Translations under genes and position numbers: made by a program
Shown here: positions 36,838-48,091 of the stretch, one piece after another
Position numbering within the stretch: position 1 is the stretch's first letter
Layout of the letters: each line of letters starts with the position of its first letter
Source of the DNA: Arthrobotrys musiformis
Taxonomy: Eukaryota; Ascomycota; Orbiliomycetes; Orbiliales; Orbiliaceae
Assembly: GCA_036971715.1 (NCBI GenBank)
Contig: JAVHJL010000007.1
Span: forward strand, 1,798,001-1,862,000
DNA length: 64,000 nt
Reading direction: 5' to 3'
Notes under the pieces: generated by a model
Seen by the model: only the letters and a program-made list of their open reading frames with translations
Told to the model about the DNA's origin: nothing
The model's database searches: none

Positions 36838-38338
36838 ATGTCCGGTCCACTAGCCGGCGTCAGCGCCGACCCTCCTCTGCGCTCGGGAGACGAACCAGCG
36901 GAAGCGTCGTTGATACGGAACACAATTTTCAGCCGCTACACGAACATACTCTTGGCCTTTGTACCTTTGGGCCTCGCTGCTGGGGCTTTCAGCCAGCCTG
37001 CGGTGGCAGTCTTCGCTCTCAATTTCCTGGCTATAGTTCCGCTAGCGCCGCTGATAACTCTTTCCATCGATGAACTTTTGTCGGGCGTCGGCCACAATTT
37101 TGGGAAACTCATGAAACCAACCTCTGGCAATTTAGTTGAGATGATAGTGAGATATTTCTACCAGATGCACAATGGTGTGATTTTATCTACTCCGTTCTGA
37201 CGAGCTTGCTCAAGGTTGGTATTACCGCTCTAGCCCACGGAAAGCCCCTAGTTGCTCGATCAAGTCTATTAGGAAGCATCCTAGCTTATGCCCTTTTGGT
37301 CAGACTCCATCCTTCTGCCATCACATACATATTTCTGACCGGAATACTTCTAGTTCCTGGGGAGCAACTTTTTCGTAGCCGGTTACGACAAAAAGGAAGT
37401 CACGTTCGAAAAAACCGTGACCAACACGCTGTCATCTTGGGCGATGGTCGTATCTTTCTCACTGATAGTTCCAACAGTCGTATCCGTTACTTCGCATAGG
37501 ACCGATGCTCACGGTCGGGCCCCCAGGGACATTCAAGCCCTCTCCCACGCCATTTCCATCGTGCTCATCATTACGTTCGTCGTATACCTCAAAGTTCGGA
37601 CGTGGTTCCTCGATACAAACGCTAACCGCGACCACGATGCAACACACGAAAACTGCCAAAGAGCTCCTGGAGCGAACTCAAGGTCCAGAGCTGGACTCCG
37701 TGCCGCCGCCTTCGTTCTTTTTTGCGCCATGCTGTCCGCTATTCTGTGCGCGTCCCACCTGATTGGGAGCATTGATAGCTTGGCCAAAGTCTTAGGTACC
37801 AACGAAACGTTCATCAGCCTGGTTCTTATACCTCCCATCAGCTATTCCGCTAGGTGTTTTAATACAATAGCTTTGGCTAGAGGACATCGGATGGACACCG
37901 TTATAAGGTTCATCATACATAGTATACTCCAGCTTACGACGCTCCTCATTCCTCTCATGGTTCTCCTCGGTTGGCTTTTTAAGGAACCTTTTAGCCTTGA
38001 TTTCGGTCTTTTTCAGGCCACAGTCTTCTTCACGAGCATCTTCACAATGAGTTCTATAACCCAACACGGGAAGTCTAATTATTTTTACGGGATTATGCTG
38101 ATCGGAACGTAAGTGCCCCGTCAACGACTTTCGCAAATAGGAAGAGATAGTTTATCAGTGCTTTAGGTATATCCTGGTCGCCGTTGCATTTCACATACGC
38201 CCGGGTGTTTGGGAAGAGTTCGTTCTGCCAGGCCTCGACCGAAGAAGAATCGCCCATGGGTTATATTCGATCGAAAGTACTACCGGGGAGTTTGGTGGAT
38301 TCGAGTTTTTCAAGGCGGCGCCGACGTGCTCTGCCTGA
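36838..38338 (+). CDS. Diverged Ca2+/cation exchanger paralogue 2 lacking the second acidic motif
   Basis: Proposed exons: 36838-37146, 37215-37298, 37354-38108, 38167-38338, giving 439 residues, with intron positions and phases equal to paralogues 1 and 3 (exon 2 is 84 nt in all three). The first alpha-repeat carries GNLVE (97-101), but the preceding stretch KLMKPTS departs from the usual AxFGNA context. In the second alpha-repeat the expected GNAAE is replaced by PISYSARCFNTIAL, so the acidic residue central to ion exchange is missing. Flanking sequence is still recognisable (HSILQLTTLLIPLMVLLGWL, EPFSLDFGLFQAT, YFYGIMLIGTYILVAVAF). The reading frame is nonetheless open to a C-terminal tail longer than its sisters (SIESTTGEFGGFEFFK). 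It may be a non-transporting or regulatory paralogue, have changed substrate, or be an early pseudogene that has not yet acquired stops. Confidence 0.8.
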
Positions 38339-38567
38339 ATGGGGCCACGCTGAATCTATCGATCGCATTTGTATCTTGCCTTATGTATTGTGAGAAAACC
38401 GCGGTCGGCTCGTCAAGATGTCTAGATGTTTAGAAGAGTAAGGATAGACAACGTGGATTCACTACTTGGCAGGAGACTAAAGCGAAAGATGCGATTTCAA
38501 TATCTTTTATTAATCGTCCATAGTGTATCTAGAATCTAGAGAATTTGAGAAGGAGTTTCCATCGCTA

Positions 38568-40091
38568 CTATATGTCGCCACGTAAAAAGAAAGCGGCTGC
38601 GATAATTACGTACCTACACCTAAAAGTTAGATTGTCGTTGCATAAAAAATCATCAAATGCGAAAGATCAAATAAAAAAGAAAATCCGAAAAAAAAAGGAA
38701 ATTATAAATATACTTACCACGCCACCAATAGAATGCCATGCATATAAGTGTATATTCCACTCGAAAGTAAATGGTTGACGAGTAAGATGGTCAAGAACAT
38801 GATGATAGCCTGAAACGCCTCAAAGTCGAGGGTCATTGCCTGGCCGAAAACCCAACCGAGAATGACAAGAGCGGGGAGCACAAACAAGGCAATTTGTAAG
38901 ATGCTATCGACGATGACTCCGACTGCAAACTCGACTCTGCCGCTCTCGGACGCTCTTACTACGGTAACGCATTCCAGAGAATTACTCGCGATGGGTATGA
39001 GAATTATAGCAATGAAGGTTCTGCTAATGTGTGTGGTCTTGGATGTTTCGTTGATGCTGTCGAAGAGAAACCGCGAGAAGAGCACGATGGCAAGTGCGGA
39101 GGAGATGAAGACGCCAAAACTACCGAGGAGGCCGCTTATCGAGGGCGTGTCCTTCCGCATATCCAGCTCCATGTGTTGCCAGGGTCCTAATGGGGCTATC
39201 GGCGTCGGAGGCGCGTCACTATCGTCTTCGCCATTATCGCCAGCGGTTTCTTCCGGCTCGCCTTCGAAGAGTTCTTTGTGGGTCACAAACTCGAAGTAAA
39301 GGTACGCAATGTAGAGAATAAGTAGCACAACGGCGGTACCGCGAGAGAAACTTATAATTTGCTTGTCGATGTTCGGTTCCGAGTCTCCAAATGTATAGGA
39401 TAACACCGTAGGAATGATAAGAGCGACAGTCGTAATAATCATCAAGGAAGAAAATGTCCCAGTCAAAATCATGCTGAGCTCAACGATAGGCATGCGCCAT
39501 GCAGCAGAGAAAAAGCAGCAGCCGAGAACCTACGATTTCAATTAACACCCGATGGAATTTAGAAGGGTTCATGGGACTAACAAGAAGAACATCCGATAAA
39601 ATGCTTCCTAGCATGACAGACTGAGCGAAGGCTGTATCCCCGTGGATGACAGCTAGAATACCAATCTGCATAAATTGCGATATAAATTAGCACAGGGAGA
39701 TTCGGGGAGTAAGGTGGGATACTACAGTCAACTCCACAATGTTTCCGAAGGTCGCATTAACCAATGCCCCGAGCAAGTCTCCAGAGGCATCTGATAGCTT
39801 GTCTGATGCGTTTGATAGTATTGCCGAGAGGGGGATAATAGCCAAAATGCTGAAGATTGAAGTCGATATTGAACTCCAATGGAAGACTCTGGAGGCGAGG
39901 CTAAGCGGCGCGAAGATCCAAAGAGCCTTCGCATTGACGAGATATGGGACCGTACTTCTGACTATATCATTAAACAAGACAGATCTCTGGGTGCTGTTAT
40001 TTAGGTGCGGCAAAGGCTCGCTGTTGTCTGGGACTAGCAAGGCCGCTACCTCGTTCCCGCCCACCGGTTGGTTATATCGAGACCTGTCCAT
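38568..40091 (-). CDS. Diverged Ca2+/cation exchanger paralogue 3
   Basis: Proposed exons (minus strand): 40091-39726, 39665-39582, 39529-38718, 38613-38568, giving 435 residues in phase. The first alpha-repeat is GNIVE (116-120). Exon 2 reads IGILAVIHGDTAFAQSVMLG. The second alpha-repeat reads PIASNSLECVTVV: the acidic residue stays, but Gly is replaced by Ser, and Cys takes the His position. The region between the repeats carries an acidic loop (EGEPEETAGDNGEDDSD). The small last exon gives YVIIAAAFFLRGDI. The shared intron structure shows origin by duplication with paralogues 1 and 2, but divergence is large. Probably a vacuolar or internal-membrane cation/H+ antiporter with altered selectivity; this is inference. 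Confidence 0.85.
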
Positions 40092-40915
40092 GATATTTGA
40101 ACCTGCCGCTCGAATGCACGCACAGTGCTAGTTATTGAGTGTCGTGTTGGAATTTACCCCGCCGCACTGAGAAAGGCCTCGGGATTACGTAGCTTAGCTT
40201 CTGGATTTCGGGCTGATGTTTTGAGCATCAAGAACTGTTGCATCGTGGAGAGACATCAAGGTGGCCGGCAGCCAATGTCTGCGTGCCCAGGCTTTTAAAT
40301 TTAGCTATAGTCACATGATCCGAGTCGTAAGCACTAAACAAACCCCTTCAGATTTAGGTAAATACTTCAGTATATATGACAAACTATTACAATCAGGAAG
40401 TAAAAATGCTAGCGAGGTAATGTGTAAAAAGTGCTGTGGTGGTTCTATAGAGTGCGATTGACTAGAGAGGATCACTGTTTCCTCACCATTGAAAGAATTT
40501 GTTCCATCCACCTAAAATACCTAGGTATACGTATGTACTTGAGTATCTACTACTGGCGCCTGGGAATTTGATCCAAACGGCCGCCCTGGTTTAAATTTGC
40601 TCCGAAAGCGGGCTGCGTTGTTCATCAATTGAATCTGAAAGAGGCTACGCTAGCGCCGGACAATTATGAATCTGCCCCTTCCCTTTTCTCTGTCTGCCGG
40701 GTCCCGCAACAGCCAAGATTTTGCTCTTTTCGTGTCTGCTATTCGAAGGATTCCATTGGTTTCGCGCTTCGTCCTGGATTTTCCGGGGCTCTGCGTTCCT
40801 TGGTGTCTTTAAGGGGACCGATTCGACTCTCCTGGCCTACTACCATTCATTACCGACACCGACCTCGCTTTTTTTCAACGTCCCTTAAGGCCTTCTGCTC
40901 CTCCACTCGCCCGTC
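40092..40915. other. Divergent promoter of exchanger 3 and the Cad gene
   Basis: No gene seen. The last 200 bp before 40916 are pyrimidine-rich (ctcgctttttttcaacg type), as in fungal 5' leaders. Several tacctaggta-type words occur near 40511-40550. Confidence 0.5.
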
Positions 40916-41851
40916 ATGCAGTTTGGGAAATCGCTCGGAGTTGCGTGCAGCTCCTTTGCAATCACGAATATCGACGACCTGTTCGTCCTGGCCACCTTTT
41001 TTGCAGAGGCTTCTACCAGCCAATCAATGACTCCCCTCAAGATTACTATCGGCCAATATCTTGGATTCACAGTAATCATTATCATTAGTATGATTGGCTT
41101 CGGCGCCTCGCTAGTACTTCCGTACGAGCCTATCGGATTCCTCGGTTTTCTGCCTATTCTTCTAGGGATCTGGAGTTTGCTCGATTGGCTTCTCCCCAGC
41201 GAGGAAGAGGAGGAGGAGGATGGGGCCGGAGGGTCAAGTCTTTCCGGAACCAAAAGCGTATTCAAGGTCGCAATAGTGACGGTTATGAACGGCGGGGATA
41301 ACATTGGAACCTATATCCCGCTCTTTTCGCAAGCGAAGGGAGCGGAGATAGCTGTTTATGTCGTTACGTACTATATCTTAATCGGAGTATGGTGCCTTGC
41401 TGCGATGCTGGTTATGAAACAGCGGCATGTTCTGCAGGTAGCGCAAAAATATGCCTGCGTGGTAGTACCTCTACTCTACATGGGTCTTGGCGTCTTTATA
41501 ATCATCAAGTCGTCGTGCTACCCGTGGTCTATCGAACGCATCGACCGCTCCGCGCCCACACACGTTGGCAAAATAGTTATGGCTGTTGTGACGGTGGTTG
41601 TCCTTTTGGTTTGCATAGGCGCTATGACGTGGTCGAAGTGGAGGAAAAAGGGATCCGGCTCACCTTCTCATAATGTTGGGGATTTAGATCCAAGTACCGT
41701 AGAGAATTCCACCGATAACAATGGCTGTACAGTGCCTATGAGGGAGCACGCTCGAGACGACACAGCCGCAGACGTTAGAGAACTGAACTACGACTACCCA
41801 GACCTTGTCTCGCCGCCAGGGGCGAACCCGGACCCACCTCAATCAACCTAA
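40916..41851 (+). CDS. Cadmium-resistance (CadD) family transporter
   Basis: Predicted to export a heavy-metal or other cation across a membrane. The intronless 311-residue frame has the two signature stretches of the Cad family: FAITNIDDLFVLATFF near the N-terminus (N18, D20, D21) and VMNGGDNIGTYIPLF (125-136). Hydrophobic segments match five to six helices: about 20-35, 48-66, 72-92, 145-165, 180-200 and 215-240. A Glu-rich loop (LLPSEEEEEEDG, about 93-103) lies between the two halves. The hydrophilic tail (about 245-311) is Ser/Asp-rich and probably cytosolic. It lies next to three cation exchangers, so the block is likely to serve cation homeostasis. The family is known mainly from Gram-positive bacteria and from fungi; the metal specificity of the fungal members is unclear. 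Confidence 0.88.
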   Translation: MQFGKSLGVACSSFAITNIDDLFVLATFFAEASTSQSMTPLKITIGQYLGFTVIIIISMIGFGASLVLPYEPIGFLGFLPILLGIWSLLDWLLPSEEEEEEDGAGGSSLSGTKSVFKVAIVTVMNGGDNIGTYIPLFSQAKGAEIAVYVVTYYILIGVWCLAAMLVMKQRHVLQVAQKYACVVVPLLYMGLGVFIIIKSSCYPWSIERIDRSAPTHVGKIVMAVVTVVVLLVCIGAMTWSKWRKKGSGSPSHNVGDLDPSTVENSTDNNGCTVPMREHARDDTAADVRELNYDYPDLVSPPGANPDPPQST

Positions 41852-44488
41852 GTCCTGGATGTCACACCTACCCTAGGTCCCGTAGGCCTAAGAGATTTCC
41901 AAAGCAGCTTGACAGTACTTAGAGCTATCTGATCCAGTTTTACTCTGTAGTTTTTTCGTAAAGGTTATACCTTATAGGGGCCTTTATAAATAATCTTAAG
42001 CTTATTTATCACTTTCCCGTTTTTCCGAGACTAGATTCCTAGAATCAATGGTTCATACTTGCCTCTTAAACCAGGTTTGGCCGAAGGCTCATACGAGCTT
42101 AGAGTTGTCTACACTTCCTTTAAATTTATCCACATCCTTAAAGATTTATGAGTTGATCAATTGAGAGGCGACCATAATTTACAAGCCAGCCGTATTCGAA
42201 CAACCCGGCTGATGGCCTCATATATACCAGCGTATACATGTAGTCAATCCGGAACGATCGCGTCTTGCAATCATTTATCTCATGGTTCCTAGATTTGGCT
42301 ATTCCGGGCTATTAGTACATCTGGCGAGCCTGGTCTATGAAGGTGGGGGGGTCGCAAAATCTTTCTGCGGTGCGCGGGATGATATCATGATGCGGGGGTT
42401 CACTAAAACCAGCGATCCTGAGCTGGGAAAGTATGGTAGAGGGGACGGTTGATATCGATGCAAAACATCGCGTTAGCGAGTAGGTATAATGATGGCTATA
42501 GGAGAAGAAAAAGCGGCGGCCTAGATTGCTTACAACTACGTCATCTTCACGCTTTTGAATTTTGTGTACACCCCGTACACTCAAATGCGTTTTCGTAGCT
42601 GTGCTATGTCATCAACCGTCAGGAAAACTTTCTAGTGCTATAACTGTATTACAAAACTTGCTAAAATCCGCTTTAGCTTTGTCTCGTACCCAGCCTTTAG
42701 CTCATAATTGTGGGTGGTGGGTTCACATTATCCCAGTTATGGGAGCCATCCAGGCGAGACGGGAAATTCCGAGGCTCCTGGCTTCCAAGGGCTCCTAGCG
42801 AAATTCTGGTAAAGATTTTCTTTTATAGCATAAACTAAACCTTAATTCCGACGCTAATACTACCTCTTCCTTGGAAGGAAAAGATAAATGTTGCTGCCGC
42901 ACAGGAAACAACATCTGAAAGCTCCTTCAACTCCCATAATTCCTGATAAAATTAGTTTGAAATTCAGGGAACCTTTAACGATTACGATTTCTTCGATCAG
43001 AAGTTGTCAACTCCGCTTAACAATTAGGTGACTGACCTGAAGTAGGATATTTGACAACCTGTGTATACTCTTTGTCTCATACCCAGCCCACCCGCAAGTA
43101 TACTCTCTAAAAAACTGATTTCCTCGATATGACAATCCATAGGGTGTCTTAGGGATTATCATTGTGCTCTCAAGGTCTTAGGCCACCTAACCTTTATACC
43201 AGTATTTATCCGCTCCCTTGAATATCTTTCCGACTTGCTCGGCTGCTTAGCCGTCACTGACGTGACAGCCATTCTCACAGTATGAGAGCCTGGAACATGG
43301 AATTAGGCGATCTTGCCGTGGGATTAAGGCTCTATTTAATGGAGAGGGGAGAAAAATACGTGCACCGAGCATACACGTCGTGAGTGCGCGTGAGAATAAT
43401 GGATTAGAAGAGACGGCAGGGTTGGCGCTTCTGATTCAGGTAAAGACAATTCCTAGATCGGCCGGACTTAGAGTCCAACCGCAAGTTAACCAGAAATTAT
43501 GGCCTTTACAAGATTCAAGTCGTTGGGTATGTATTGATACGAGGGTATTAGGTATCGGTATCTCAATACTCGGGTATTCCATGCCCTTCCTACCAGACTC
43601 ACTACCCACTAGGTACCGTCACGATCTATGCATATACGGGGCCGTAGACACTAGTACCCCAAAAATGACACTCATAGCCGCTTACACCCACCCGTTACCC
43701 CGAAATTCTATTATTCTTCAGGTTGCAGATCGTCGGTTGTCCGTCATAACTTAGATTTGTCATGATAGTCCTACAGTACATGGTTATTTGTATGCAACTC
43801 AAGAATAGTAAGCTTGGTATCAAAATATTACGACGTTAAGATATCCGTTAGAAAACAAACTTTCAGCGCCCGTAAGTGGGATTATATAGATCTATAAGCC
43901 GAAAACAAGGTAGGACGTACATAACCTTGGGCTGTATATATATGTATAGCGCGGTAAGACCGAGTAACTCCCGTGTACAATCCTGGTGTAAGGCTACACA
44001 CAAGGGAGAAGTACCGATACTTGGCAAAACCTAAAGGCCTAATCGTGTACATGTATGTAAGTTCACCTGATTGCACTCCTGTTCAAGCTTGACGCCAATC
44101 CAAGTGTCAATACACATTTCTGCTTTGGGTTCGTTACATCGACGATCATGCGACTAGCTGTCTTTAGCCGCCCTCGAGCACGCAAGGTCGATAGATCCCA
44201 TCAAATTTTTGCCCCGCAACCAAATCTGAAGGGATAAAACCGCTAAAGTTCCTTTGGCCCTAGCCACTGTGCATCCATCGCGGTGGCTTCTAACAGTGTC
44301 CCTTTTTGCTAGCTCAATCTTCCGGTGACCATGCATGAAACATTTCTACCCTTTCATCCGTTACCGAATACCTGTTGCCTATGCATCTGACGAGCCAAAC
44401 CATCAACTACGACCTGCCACGGGCTGTCCTGCCCCACCAAAGGCTCTATTTTCATACGAGCACTATATTCGGTTGAGAGCTCGATAGA
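41852..44488. other. Gene-poor spacer
   Basis: About 2.6 kb. The longest frame (43380-43754, +, 124 codons) shows no known motif and low plausibility. A run of related words (ggtattaggtatcggtatctc) lies at 43546-43566. No gene supported. Confidence 0.5.
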
Positions 44489-46412
44489 ATGTCCTCTTCC
44501 GATGTTACGCATATTATGGTCGGCGCACCTTACCCTCCCGCCGGAAAGCCGGTGGCCGCTGCGCTGATAATGGTCACGATCGCTGTCCTTGCAGTCTGCT
44601 TGAGTAAGTTCTGACTAATTTACAAATCGATATTGCGGTATAACTCTCTAACGCGAGTTCCTGGGGGCAGCTCAACGTATAATTATTATTAGCTCCTGGA
44701 GGAAATTGACGGCGGTTCGGTGGTGTAGGTATTTCTCAGATTGATTTGTTGAGCTTACTATCTAACATCGGCGCCAGATATTCTTATTATCTATACGGAT
44801 TCGTTGTTATTCATATTCTCAGCGGGGCTTGTCAGCCTAGGGTTCGGCGTCAACACGAGCCTAAAGTATTGCGCTGCTGCGAGTATCATTTGCACTGTCT
44901 TTTACATAACTACTAAAGTGAGTTGCCCTAAACCAAGGCCTTAAGGTTGATACCCTCCGATCGTGCTAGTACTGACATTCGATGATAGGTCGTAAGTCGC
45001 ATCTCAGAACACGGAAGGTCCATAGCCTCGGAGCCGGCCAGCTAAAATTGTTAGTTTATATACCTGCTGCTTGTCGAGAAAGTGGTATGTAAGGCCTCTC
45101 CCAAACTGGGCCCACGGTAATAACAGATAGAAATTTCGTGCAAGCTGACGATTTTTTAGAGACTGGTCAACGATGCATGGCTACCACGACACAAGGATAA
45201 GCTCTACCTTTTCAACAGTCTTGGAATGCTGGGTGGGAAGCTCTGATGTCAAACCAGGTTGCGAATCCTAGCTAATCAGACCAACTAGTCCTCTACATCA
45301 TTGTATTCTTCATAGTCTTGGTTTAGTAAGGAACTCCGCGCCATAAGAACCCCCTTAACAATATCCGCTAACGCGATACTTGAGCCGATTCTCGTACTTC
45401 GATAACGGTGTCTGCCGTATTGGCGCGAAGAATTACGCCTTGATACCTCTGGTTGCCTTTGATGTCGTCGTCAATGTAACCTCGGAAAACAAATCGCTCT
45501 TTGATTCTATCAATCAAAAGTTAACAGCGCTTTTAGGTATATTTGACGACATTATTCTTGATACCTGTCATAAGTAAGTTATCGAGGTAGCTACTTTGTT
45601 TGACACCACCATTGATTGTTTCCCTAGGAATCTCACGAGCTGGAGCACAGCAATCCCATCTGGCGTTACGCAGAATGGCCATTAAAACTTTATGTGGATC
45701 TTGTGCTACTCTGATATCTAGTGTCACGTACGTGAACGTCTATATACCTAAGGGTCTATCGTATCCAATGATGAGCTAACAGTAGCTTAAACAAGAAATT
45801 TAATGACTCTGATGATATTAAAGGGTGAACCCGGATGGATTTGTTTACTGCTTTGCAACGCTGACAGTAAGTTGACTCATAAACATAGCCATGTATCCGA
45901 AAATTAATGTCTCGTATATATATTGACACAATCGCCTAGTCCTATTCAGCGCCCTCGTCCTCCACGCAATCACCAATAAAGACCATCAGGGAGGCACAGG
46001 AACACGCAGCACTAACAGATATGGCTCAAGAAATAATATCGCCATGGGAAACACAACAGAAGCTGGAACCAGAATGTCCACGGGAGCCATGCCCCATCGC
46101 CCGCAGCCGGCCTTGGTCGCCACCAACACGGCGTTCATCGGCCCACGGATAGGCATCATCTACGGGAACGAAACATTCCCCCCATTCCCCGTGGGACCCG
46201 AGAGTGTGAGTCCAACCTCAAAACGTAGTGGAAACAAAGCTTGGACACCTAGAGGATCAATCAGGGATCCTTCAGTGGTGGTCGAGGTAAATTACGACAT
46301 TGAACAGACAGGGGAGGAGCAACGAGAACCAAATGCGCCGCCTGTATCACGGTCTATGATAGGGCATGCCGAGTATGACTCCGACGGGCTGGACTTTATA
46401 ACGAGCGCTTAG
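44489..46412 (+). CDS. Fungal 7-helix integral membrane protein, about 11 exons with a candidate 3-nt exon
   Basis: Proposed exons: 44489-44603, 44778-44917, 44989-44991, 45055-45084, 45160-45232, 45289-45325, 45385-45475, 45537-45573, 45628-45727, 45796-45866, 45940-46412, for 389 residues with all phases joined. The order of motifs matches a fungal membrane family of unknown function known from many ascomycetes: YTDSLLFIFSAGLVSLGFGV, CAAASIICTVFYITTK, FIYLLLVEKV, HKDKLYLFNSLGMLG, VLYIIVFFIVLVY, FDNGVCRIGAKNYALIPLVA, VVVNVYLTTLFLIPV, RMAIKTLCGSCATLISSV, LMTLMILKGEPGWICLLLCN, LFSALVLHAITNKD. About seven hydrophobic segments precede a hydrophilic C-terminal tail (about 240-389 region) rich in Thr, Pro and Gly. 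The gene is intact in this model, although its frames look broken if introns are ignored. Exon 3 (three bases, GTC) is tentative. A receptor-like role is speculation. Confidence 0.75.
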
Positions 46413-47578
46413 ACTGCGGGAGGTATTCCTTCAAATGGCGAGGCCATGAAAAGAAATTCGAGTTTCGTCAGATGGAGCAACACTGGGGAGGTACGGGGGT
46501 ATGAAAAGCAAGCTCCTCGTAAGCTCCTATAGAGTTATACTTTGCTTACTCTCCGAATTTTAACGCCTAGCTATCGACCCTTTTATAAATTAGCTAGAAC
46601 CGCCTAGCCAAGATCATCAAGTACTGGGGTCTCTACATGTATCCGGGAAAAAACACTACTGTGTTGACAAATATTTGTGTATATACACTCTACGGTTTAT
46701 TATAGTCTTTAAGATGGTAGACTAGTCCTGAAGCATATTCAAAGAATGCAATTCGCCCCAAGTAATTCATGGCCCCAGCAACCAGGTGGGGCTTGTCGGA
46801 CAATAGATGCCCAAATTTATCGAATATGGTAGAGTAATGTCGTCACCAAGGCGGCGTTAACAATCCCGAACGGCTCCTAGGGCCCGAGAAAACAGGCGCC
46901 ATACTGGTTTAGTGAAGCCGCCATATGTATGTACATGCACATATATCCTAATTTTAAATCTTAGGTATGGCTGTGCGATAAAACGGCGAGACATAGGCAG
47001 TTGGCATATGCGGATCCTACCGTATAATTAATATGCATCCCCAACACCTAAAAATCGGGACTATAGCCCCAACCCGGTTGGTAAATAAATTGTTCGAAGC
47101 TCGAAGCACATACGTGAGAATTCCGGGCTTCATGTATACCTTGAGTGCAAAGTGATTGGTTAAAGCGGAGGCCTCGTTGAAAGTACTCATTAATACCATT
47201 GAATGCAATTTATACGCACGGAATACTCCGATTTCGTTCCCGCCTCAACATTTTCCTGCTCTAGATTTATAACTTTTGTCCTGAAACAAGCCGGATCTGA
47301 TGGAAATACGTGTGTCACCTAGGATTATAAATTATAAGTACGTCAAAGCCTTATAATAGATGTCGAAACCAACCTCTGGGGCCTAAATTCTAGATAAATA
47401 ACAATATTGAGTCCCGCCGTTCTTGCGCTCTAGAGCCCACAATATCCAGCATTAGTTATCAAGCGAATATTTTGCGCAAGTATACTAGGTTTGTATTTTT
47501 TATTCGCGGACCAACGTCTCAACCTAAGGGTAGTTGTCTAATTGGCTATACACATCAAGGAATAGTTACTTATTTAAT
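46413..47578. other. Intergenic, no gene recognised
   Basis: AT-rich, contains tatgtatgtacatgcacatatat-like words near 46925. No coding frame with support. Confidence 0.5.
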
Positions 47579-48091
47579 ATGCTTCGGAAAGTCGTTGTCG
47601 CTACTGCCTCTTTGGGCGCTATTACTGGGGCGGTTGCCGCCCCTGTCGCTGGCCCCGAACCCCCACCGGCCGCGCAACCCAAGGCAGTCGCCGGGTACAA
47701 CCCGATTCCACCGCCTCAACCACCAACATACTGGCAGCCGAAACCCTACCGTGGTGACCCACCTAGTCGAGGCGGTGGAGGAGGAGGAGGGCGTGGTCGA
47801 GGTCGAGGTCGGGGTCGAGGTCGAGGACAATACCGCGGAAGATCACTTGGGCGTCATTCGCAAGGCCCCTATAATCCTTCCGAGGCACACACGTTCAAGA
47901 GCTACAATACCGAGCCACCAAAGCACGACTCTAAGTCGGCAGACCACGGCTCCAAGTCATATTCTCCATACAAGCCATATCAAGTCGAAGGCTACGAGTC
48001 TGAGCCTCGCGCAGGGTCGCCCCACGACTTTAAGCCCCATTCTCATTCACGTTCAGGATCGCCCTCCGGATGGTCGCCAAAGGGATACTAA
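47579..48091 (+). CDS. Secreted arginine-glycine repeat protein
   Basis: A single 170-residue frame. The start chosen is the ATG at 47579, because it gives a clean signal peptide (MLRKVVVATASLGAITGAVAA) ending before PVAGPEPPP; the longer upstream frame lacks one. The mature protein has a Pro-rich part (NPIPPPQPPTYWQPKPY), a Gly run, then RGRGRGRGRGRGQYRGRS, an RGG-like tract, and a Ser/Lys/His/Tyr-rich tail (KHDSKSADHGSKSYSPYKPY). RG/RGG tracts usually sit in nuclear or RNA-binding proteins, so their presence after a signal peptide is unusual. No cysteines are present. Biological role unknown; it may be an adhesive or wall protein. The GGTCGA microsatellite at 47790-47825 encodes the tract and is prone to length change. 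Confidence 0.7.
   Translation: MLRKVVVATASLGAITGAVAAPVAGPEPPPAAQPKAVAGYNPIPPPQPPTYWQPKPYRGDPPSRGGGGGGGRGRGRGRGRGRGQYRGRSLGRHSQGPYNPSEAHTFKSYNTEPPKHDSKSADHGSKSYSPYKPYQVEGYESEPRAGSPHDFKPHSHSRSGSPSGWSPKGY

Noticed and set aside
43380..43754. 124-codon plus-strand frame
   Set aside because: No hydrophobic core, domain or partner exon; sequence is partly low complexity.
44489..46412. Pseudogene call for the 7-helix gene
   Set aside because: Apparent breaks vanish once eleven phase-consistent exons are placed.
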